Source: Enterobacter sp. ENT03
Lineage (GTDB): Bacteria > Pseudomonadota > Gammaproteobacteria > Enterobacterales > Enterobacteriaceae
Reading direction: 5' to 3'
Assembly (NCBI RefSeq): GCF_019218745.1
Contig: NZ_JAHUXA010000003.1
Location: 1 to 64,000, forward strand
Length of the DNA stretch: 64,000 nt
Position numbers and translations under genes: made by a program. The notes beneath the pieces are model-generated. The model saw only the letters and a program-made list of their open reading frames with translations, ran no database searches and had not been told where the DNA came from. Of the stretch, positions 56,863 to 64,000 are shown piece by piece; position 1 is the stretch's first letter, and each line of letters starts with the position of its first letter.

Positions 56863-57420
56863 ATGAAAAAAGTGGCGGTATTACTGGCCCCGGGATTTGA
56901 AGAAGCCGAAGCCATTGTCACCATCGATATTCTGCGTCGTCTGCACATAGGGGTTGAAACCCTGGCCTGTGCCGCCTCCCGCGCAGTAGAAAGCTATCAC
57001 GCCATTCCCATGGTCGCAGACAGCACCCTCGCTGAGCGTCTGGAAACCCTGTATGACGCCGTGGTGCTACCGGGCGGGCCGCAGGGCAGCGTGAACCTGG
57101 CGGCCAGCGCCGATGTGATCCGCTTCGTGAAGGCGCATGATGCAGCGGGCAAACTGATTTGCCCTATCTGCTCGGCGGCAGCGCGCGTGCTGGGTGGTAA
57201 CGATCTGCTGAACGGGCGGCGCTACGTCTGCTCCGGCGACCTGTGGCAGGACGTCAAAAACGGGGAATATGTCGATGCGCCTGTCGTGGAAGATGGCAAT
57301 CTGATCAGCGGCAAAGGATTAGGCCACGTCTTTGATTTTGCCTTCACCGTGTCGGCGCGCTTACTGGGCGATGAAACGCCGGTACGCGAACACGCTGAAC
57401 ATATCTATTATCGCTGGTGA
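56863..57420 (+). CDS. DJ-1/PfpI-family protein
   Basis: The 185-residue protein has the DJ-1 fold signatures: the conserved glutamates in APGFEEAEAI near residue 14 and the nucleophile elbow cysteine Cys103 in ICPICSAAARVL. It ends HAEHIYYRW. It is closer to the YajL/DJ-1 branch than to PfpI proteases. Such proteins act as glyoxalases, deglycases or oxidative-stress chaperones; the role here is unknown. AAGGAAT precedes the start. It stands alone between ftnB and the arabinose operon. Confidence 0.87.
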   Translation: MKKVAVLLAPGFEEAEAIVTIDILRRLHIGVETLACAASRAVESYHAIPMVADSTLAERLETLYDAVVLPGGPQGSVNLAASADVIRFVKAHDAAGKLICPICSAAARVLGGNDLLNGRRYVCSGDLWQDVKNGEYVDAPVVEDGNLISGKGLGHVFDFAFTVSARLLGDETPVREHAEHIYYRW

Positions 57421-57738
57421 TGAACCGCCCGGATGTGCAACGCATTCGGGCGACAAGGATAAGCTGGCTGGGGTTATGGATAATTTCACTGTCACCCCTG
57501 CTAATTGTCCGACAAATACGGCTTTTATTATGTCATTTTCCGCTGAATTTATGTACGCAATTACTGTAATTCTGCCGTGTGATGGCGCTCTCCTATGGAT
57601 GATTAATTTCCCGCTAAAACTACTCCCCAGCAGAAGCATATCCTGAACAGTATCGGCTAATGCTTTGTTTTCTGTCTGATTAAACAACAGAATAACCGCT
57701 TTTCCCTACATAAAAGAACGCTAAAGCTGGAGTTAACC
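57421..57738. promoter_or_regulatory. Intergenic region with the araFGH promoter
   Basis: This 318-base gene-free region precedes araF. A half CRP match (TGTGATGGCG) starts at 57578, and TATGGA, the reverse complement of the AraC-box end TCCATA, follows at 57594. E. coli araFGH needs AraC and CRP, so control here is expected to be the same, but I could not read full AraC half-sites with standard spacing. Confidence 0.5.
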
Positions 57739-58728
57739 ATGCACAAATTCACTAAAGCGCTGGCAGCCATCGGTCTGGCTGCCGTTATGTCACAATCCGC
57801 TATCGCCGAGACCATGAAACTCGGTTTTCTGGTGAAACAACCGGAGGAACCGTGGTTCCAGACAGAATGGAAATTTGCTGATAAAGCCGGCAAAGATCTT
57901 GGTTTTGAAGTGATTAAAATCGCCGTACCGGACGGGGAGAAAACCCTGAATGCCATCGACAGCCTGGCGGCCAGCGGTGCGAAGGGGTTCGTCATCTGTA
58001 CGCCGGATCCGAAACTTGGCTCGGCCATCGTGGCAAAAGCCAAAGGCTATGACATGAAAGTCATCGCCGTCGATGACCAGTTCGTTACCGCTAAAGGCAA
58101 ACCAATGGAATCCGTGCCGCTGGTGATGATGGCAGCGAGTGAAATTGGCGCGCGCCAGGGCCAGGAACTCTATAAAGAGATGCAAAAACGCGGCTGGGAC
58201 GTGAAAGATACCGCCGTGATGGCCATCACCGCTGACGAACTGGACACCGCCCGTCGTCGTACCACCGGTTCGATGGACGCGCTGAAAGCCGCCGGCTTCC
58301 CGGAAAAACAGATCTATAAAGTACCGACCAAAGCGAACGATATTCCAGGGGCCTTTGACGCCGGTAACTCCCTGCTGGTGCAGCATCCGGAAGTGAAACA
58401 CTGGCTGGTGGTGGGCATGAACGACAACACCGTGCTGGGCGGCGTGCGCGCCACGGAAGGTCAGGGCTTTAAAGCGGCTGATGTCATCGGTATCGGCATC
58501 AACGGGGTGGACGCCGTGAGCGAGCTGTCGAAAGCGCAGGGCACCGGCTTCTACGGTTCACTGCTGCCAAGCCCGGACGTGCATGGCTATAAAACCAGCG
58601 AAATGCTCTACAACTGGGTAGAGAAGGGCGTGGAACCGCCGAAATTCACCGCTGTTACCGACGTGGTGCTGATCACTCGCGACAACTTTAAAGAAGAGCT
58701 GGCGAAAAAAGGACTGGGCGTTAAGTAA
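57739..58728 (+). CDS. araF: L-arabinose-binding periplasmic protein AraF
   Basis: The 329-residue precursor has a signal peptide ending AIAE and a type I sugar-binding fold (LGFLVKQPEEPWFQTEWKFA; KGFVICTPDPKLGSAIV). It captures L-arabinose in the periplasm for AraGH. It is near-identical to E. coli AraF. CTGGAG precedes the ATG. A stem-loop follows the stop, which may keep araF mRNA more abundant than araGH. Confidence 0.97.
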   Translation: MHKFTKALAAIGLAAVMSQSAIAETMKLGFLVKQPEEPWFQTEWKFADKAGKDLGFEVIKIAVPDGEKTLNAIDSLAASGAKGFVICTPDPKLGSAIVAKAKGYDMKVIAVDDQFVTAKGKPMESVPLVMMAASEIGARQGQELYKEMQKRGWDVKDTAVMAITADELDTARRRTTGSMDALKAAGFPEKQIYKVPTKANDIPGAFDAGNSLLVQHPEVKHWLVVGMNDNTVLGGVRATEGQGFKAADVIGIGINGVDAVSELSKAQGTGFYGSLLPSPDVHGYKTSEMLYNWVEKGVEPPKFTAVTDVVLITRDNFKEELAKKGLGVK

Positions 58729-58745
58729 TCCGCATATCTGGTTGT

Positions 58746-58770
58746 GCCCTTCACCTGCCGGGTGGAGGGC
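58746..58770 (+). other. Intercistronic stem-loop between araF and araG
   Basis: GCCCTTCACC-TGCC-GGGTGGAGGGC forms a stable hairpin 18 bases after the araF stop with no T tract. Such hairpins protect upstream mRNA from 3' exonucleases and let the binding protein be made in excess. Confidence 0.65.
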
Positions 58771-58803
58771 CAGACGTACATTGAAAAGCGTTTCGGAGAT
58801 GTT

Positions 58804-60318
58804 ATGCAACAGTCAACTCCATACCTGTCTTTCCGGGGGATTGGCAAAACCTTCCCTGGCGTAAAAGCGCTCAGCGACATCAGCTTTGATTGCTATGCAG
58901 GCCAGGTTCACGCCCTGATGGGGGAAAACGGCGCGGGTAAATCCACGCTGCTGAAGATCCTCAGCGGGAACTATGCACCCACCACCGGCACGCTGGCCCT
59001 GCGCGGGGAAGACGTCACTTTTGCTGACACCCCGGCTGCGCTGAATGCCGGGGTCGCCATTATCTATCAGGAACTGCATCTGGTGCCTGAAATGACCGTG
59101 GCGGAAAATATTTACCTCGGTCAGTTGCCGCACAAAGGCGGTTTCGTCAATCGCTCGCTGCTGAACTACGAAGCCCGGCTACAGCTGGAGCATCTTGGTC
59201 TCGACATCGATCCGCAAACGCCGCTGAAATACCTGTCGATTGGCCAGTGGCAGATGGTGGAGATTGCCAAAGCGCTGGCGCGTAACGCCAAAGTGATCGC
59301 CTTTGATGAGCCGACCAGTTCACTGTCGGCGCGTGAAATCGACAACCTGTTCCGCGTCATTCGTGAACTGCGCGACGAAGGGCGGGTGATCATTTATGTC
59401 TCGCACCGCATGGAGGAGATTTTTGCCTTAAGCGATGCCATTACCGTCTTTAAAGATGGTCGTTATGTCTGCACCTTCGACGACATGCAACAGGTCAACC
59501 ACGATTCGCTGGTTAAGGCGATGGTGGGTCGTGATCTGGGGGATATATATGGCTGGCAGCCGCGTGAAACCGGTGAAGAGATGCTGCGCCTCGATGAAGT
59601 CAAAGCGCCGGGCGTGCGCAAGCCGGTAAGCCTGTCGGTGAAACGCGGCGAAATCGTCGGCCTGTTTGGGCTGGTGGGGGCGGGACGCAGCGAACTGATG
59701 AAAGGGTTGTTTGGCGGCACGCGCATCACTGCAGGCCAGGTGTGGATCGACGGCGAAACCGTCAACATCCAAAAACCCGGCCATGCCATCGCCGCCGGCA
59801 TGATGCTGTGCCCGGAAGATCGTAAAGCCGAGGGTATTATCCCGGTGCATTCAGTGCGCGATAACATCAATATCAGCGCCCGCCGCAAATACATCCGCGC
59901 TGGCTGTCTGATTAACGACGGCTGGGAAGTGCAGAACGCCGATCACCATATTCGATCCCTGAACATCAAAACCCCTGGCGCTGAGCAGCTGATCATGAAT
60001 CTTTCTGGCGGCAACCAGCAAAAGGCCATTCTGGGTCGCTGGTTATCTGAAGAGATGAAGGTCATTTTGCTCGATGAGCCAACGCGCGGCATTGATGTCG
60101 GCGCGAAACATGAAATTTACAACGTGATTTATGCGCTGGCGGCACGCGGTGTCGCGGTGCTATTTGCCTCCAGCGACCTGCCCGAAGTGCTCGGCCTCGC
60201 CGACCGTATCCTGGTAATGCGCGAAGGGGAGATCGCCGGTGAATTACTACACGGTCAGGCGGATGAACAACAGGCGTTAAGCCTTGCCATGCCTAAAGTT
60301 AGCCAGGCTGTTGCCTGA
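58804..60318 (+). CDS. araG: L-arabinose ABC transporter ATP-binding protein AraG
   Basis: The 504-residue protein is a tandem of two ATPase domains. The first has Walker A GENGAGKS, a signature-like LSIGQWQ and Walker [13 protein letters not shown]. The second has a degenerate P-loop (GLVGAGRSE), signature LSGGNQQ and DEPTRGID. This is standard for monosaccharide transporters. The ATG at 58804 follows CGGAG and gives [15 protein letters not shown] as in E. coli; the upstream in-frame sequence overlaps the stem-loop. Confidence 0.97.
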   Translation: MQQSTPYLSFRGIGKTFPGVKALSDISFDCYAGQVHALMGENGAGKSTLLKILSGNYAPTTGTLALRGEDVTFADTPAALNAGVAIIYQELHLVPEMTVAENIYLGQLPHKGGFVNRSLLNYEARLQLEHLGLDIDPQTPLKYLSIGQWQMVEIAKALARNAKVIAFDEPTSSLSAREIDNLFRVIRELRDEGRVIIYVSHRMEEIFALSDAITVFKDGRYVCTFDDMQQVNHDSLVKAMVGRDLGDIYGWQPRETGEEMLRLDEVKAPGVRKPVSLSVKRGEIVGLFGLVGAGRSELMKGLFGGTRITAGQVWIDGETVNIQKPGHAIAAGMMLCPEDRKAEGIIPVHSVRDNINISARRKYIRAGCLINDGWEVQNADHHIRSLNIKTPGAEQLIMNLSGGNQQKAILGRWLSEEMKVILLDEPTRGIDVGAKHEIYNVIYALAARGVAVLFASSDLPEVLGLADRILVMREGEIAGELLHGQADEQQALSLAMPKVSQAVA

Positions 60319-60332
60319 GCAAGGAGAATATG

Positions 60333-61313
60333 ATGTCGTCTTTAACCACGTCCGGCGCACCAAAGTCGCCATTTAACCTCGGTCGTATCTGGGACCAGTA
60401 CGGCATGCTGGTGGTGTTCGCCGTGCTGTTTATCGGCTGCGCTATTTTTGTGCCGAACTTCGCCAGCTTTGTGAACATGAAAGGGCTGGGGCTGGCAATC
60501 TCCATGTCCGGTATGGTGGCCTGCGGCATGTTGTTCTGTCTCGCCTCCGGGGATTTCGATCTTTCCGTCGCCTCGGTTATCGCCTGTGCAGGCGTCACCA
60601 CGGCGGTGGTGATCAACATGACCGAAAGCCTGTGGATCGGTATCTTTGCGGGTCTGATGCTCGGTGTACTCAGCGGTCTGGTCAACGGCTTCGTTATCGC
60701 GCGGCTGAAAATCAACGCCCTGATCACCACGCTCGCCACCATGCAGATCGTGCGCGGGCTGGCCTACATCATTTCCGACGGTAAAGCGGTCGGCATTGAA
60801 GATGAGCGTTTCTTCGCCCTGGGTTACACCAACTGGCTCGGTTTACCGGCTCCAATCTGGCTGACCGTTATCTGTCTCGCCATTTTCGGATTTTTACTAA
60901 ATCGTACAACTTTTGGTCGAAATACGCTGGCGATTGGCGGCAACGAAGAGGCGGCTCGCCTGGCGGGTGTGCCGGTGGTTCGCACCAAAATCATCATCTT
61001 TATTTTGTCGGGTCTGGTGTCGGCTATCGCGGGGATTATTCTGGCGTCGCGCATGACCAGTGGACAGCCGATGACCTCAATCGGTTACGAGCTGATCGTC
61101 ATCTCAGCCTGCGTGCTGGGCGGGGTGTCGCTGAAAGGGGGCATCGGTAAAATCTCTTATGTGGTGGCCGGGATCCTGATCCTTGGCACCGTCGAGAACG
61201 CCATGAACCTGCTTAATATCTCGCCATTCTCGCAGTATGTGGTGCGTGGTTTGATCCTGCTGGCGGCGGTGATTTTTGACCGCTACAAACAAAAAGCGAA
61301 GCGTACCGTTTAA
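60333..61313 (+). CDS. araH: L-arabinose ABC transporter permease AraH
   Basis: The 326-residue inner-membrane permease of the ribose/arabinose family has 8-10 hydrophobic helices and the conserved GNEEAARLAGVPVVRTKI segment that contacts AraG. Two adjacent ATGs exist; the second (60333) has better spacing from AAGGAG. It follows araG after 14 bases. A strong hairpin at 61340-61367 marks the operon end. Confidence 0.96.
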   Translation: MSSLTTSGAPKSPFNLGRIWDQYGMLVVFAVLFIGCAIFVPNFASFVNMKGLGLAISMSGMVACGMLFCLASGDFDLSVASVIACAGVTTAVVINMTESLWIGIFAGLMLGVLSGLVNGFVIARLKINALITTLATMQIVRGLAYIISDGKAVGIEDERFFALGYTNWLGLPAPIWLTVICLAIFGFLLNRTTFGRNTLAIGGNEEAARLAGVPVVRTKIIIFILSGLVSAIAGIILASRMTSGQPMTSIGYELIVISACVLGGVSLKGGIGKISYVVAGILILGTVENAMNLLNISPFSQYVVRGLILLAAVIFDRYKQKAKRTV

Positions 61314-61339
61314 GCACAACCTTTAAGTTTATCCCCTCT

Positions 61340-61367
61340 CTTGCCAGCCGTCTCGTCGGCTGGCAAG
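61340..61367 (+). terminator. Hairpin at the end of araFGH
   Basis: CTTGCCAGCCG and CGGCTGGCAAG form an 11-base-pair stem with a six-base loop, 26 bases after the araH stop. It lacks a clear T run. Confidence 0.65.
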
Positions 61368-61399
61368 CCATTCTTAAAATGGCGAGCGTCGTCACACTG

Positions 61400-61407
61400 T
61401 CTATACT
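61400..61407 (+). promoter_or_regulatory. Sigma-S-type -10 element for otsBA
   Basis: CTATACTT is a perfect RpoS-preferred extended -10, 68 bases before the otsB start codon. E. coli otsBA is a classic sigma-S operon induced by osmotic stress and stationary phase. Confidence 0.75.
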
Positions 61408-61424
61408 TACATGGCTAATGATAA

Positions 61425-63684
<2,260 letters not shown>

Positions 63685-63695
63685 CCGTCAGTCTG

Positions 63696-63722
63696 CTCCC
63701 GCACCCGCGGGAGCCGCTTTTT
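63696..63722 (+). terminator. Terminator of otsBA
   Basis: CTCCCGC-ACCC-GCGGGAG followed by CCG and a T run, 12 bases after the otsA stop. Confidence 0.85.
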
Positions 63723-64000
63723 GATCCCTCCAAATGCCATCTCCCAAACGTTTTTGCTGCCCGCATACTCTTTTTTGAAAAAAATTGCAACTACGAAACC
63801 TGTTAGTTTTATGACGCAGTTAATAAATATTCATTAATTATTCTTACAACTGGAATAGTTCACAATGTAACCATGTTGCTCAAAAATGATCTCTTAACGT
63901 AAATTTTCGCAGAAAAAAATCATAACGCTGTTTTATTAATCCTGATGATTAACATTTTTGTAATCGTTACCAAAAGTGACTAATAGATTTTTATGAATTT
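63723..64000. other. AT-rich region at the window end
   Basis: These 278 bases hold no gene. They are strongly AT-rich with many A and T runs. In E. coli the next genes are uspC and flhDC, so this may be the start of a long regulatory region, but nothing in the visible sequence confirms it. Confidence 0.5.

Noticed and set aside
57594..57620. AraC binding site before araF
   Set aside because: TATGGA and GCTA are both present but 13 bases apart instead of the seven expected in an AraC half-site, so a site could not be assigned.

Overview
The window is chromosomal DNA from a motile member of the Enterobacteriaceae. Gene order closely follows the E. coli K-12 segment from the asparagine tRNA cluster through rcsA, fliR-fliE, fliTSDC-fliAZ, sdiA-uvrY-uvrC-pgsA, the glyW-cysT-leuZ tRNAs and araFGH to otsBA. 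Most proteins align almost residue for residue with remembered E. coli proteins, but several genes differ from K-12: an IutA-type receptor between two tRNA-Asn genes, a glycosyltransferase-like HtrL/YibB gene beside leuZ, an RpiB-like isomerase with an efflux pump, a DcuA/B-type carrier, and no dcm beside vsr. This fits an Enterobacter, Lelliottia, Citrobacter or Kosakonia-like genome; the genus cannot be fixed from the sequence alone.

Layout. 1-970: end of an IS911-like IS3-family element, then decayed DNA. 976-7000: two near-identical tRNA-Asn genes bracketing nac, cbl and an orphan aerobactin-type receptor with a Fur box, then mtfA and tRNA-Ser(CGA). 7.1-15.4 kb: an OmpC/OmpF-type porin, vsr, yedA, yedI, a frameshifted dgcQ, mpgP, the sRNA dsrA, yodD, dsrB and rcsA. 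15.7-26.9 kb: the fliR-to-fliF run on the minus strand and divergent fliE. 26.9-29.3 kb: a scar of prophage and accessory remnants (integrase tail, small phage fragments, a zinc-ribbon membrane protein, a broken HipBA pair). 29.3-33 kb: yedF-yedE, yedD, amyA. 33-37.7 kb: fliT-fliS-fliD facing fliC, then fliA-fliZ. 38-46.6 kb: the cystine/D-cysteine genes, sdiA, yecF, uvrY-uvrC, pgsA. 46.7-48 kb: three tRNAs and the HtrL/YibB gene. 48-57.4 kb: yecA, tyrP, ftnA, yecR, accessory metabolic genes, the small protein azuC, yecJ, the DcuA/B-type carrier, ftnB and a DJ-1-like gene. 57.7-63.7 kb: araFGH and otsBA.

How the genes work together. The flagellar genes supply the basal-body MS ring, C ring, export apparatus, hook-length control, cap, filament and the class 3 sigma factor FliA. 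Sigma-28 promoters are readable in front of fliC and fliD. Several regulators of the switch between motility and sessile life lie nearby: RcsA, DsrA, FliZ, UvrY, SdiA and the diguanylate cyclase DgcQ, which is interrupted here. nac-cbl couple nitrogen and sulfur supply, tcyJ-dcyD-tcyLN import cystine and degrade D-cysteine, and otsBA make trehalose behind a sigma-S-like promoter.

I see no CRISPR array, intact prophage or complete undescribed defence system. The most interesting signals are the 11-bp tandem-repeat frameshift in dgcQ, the vsr gene without dcm, the fliE-yedF scar with its zinc-ribbon membrane protein and dead hipBA, a lone terminator between the porin and vsr that could end a small RNA, and the alanine-rich central domain of the flagellin.
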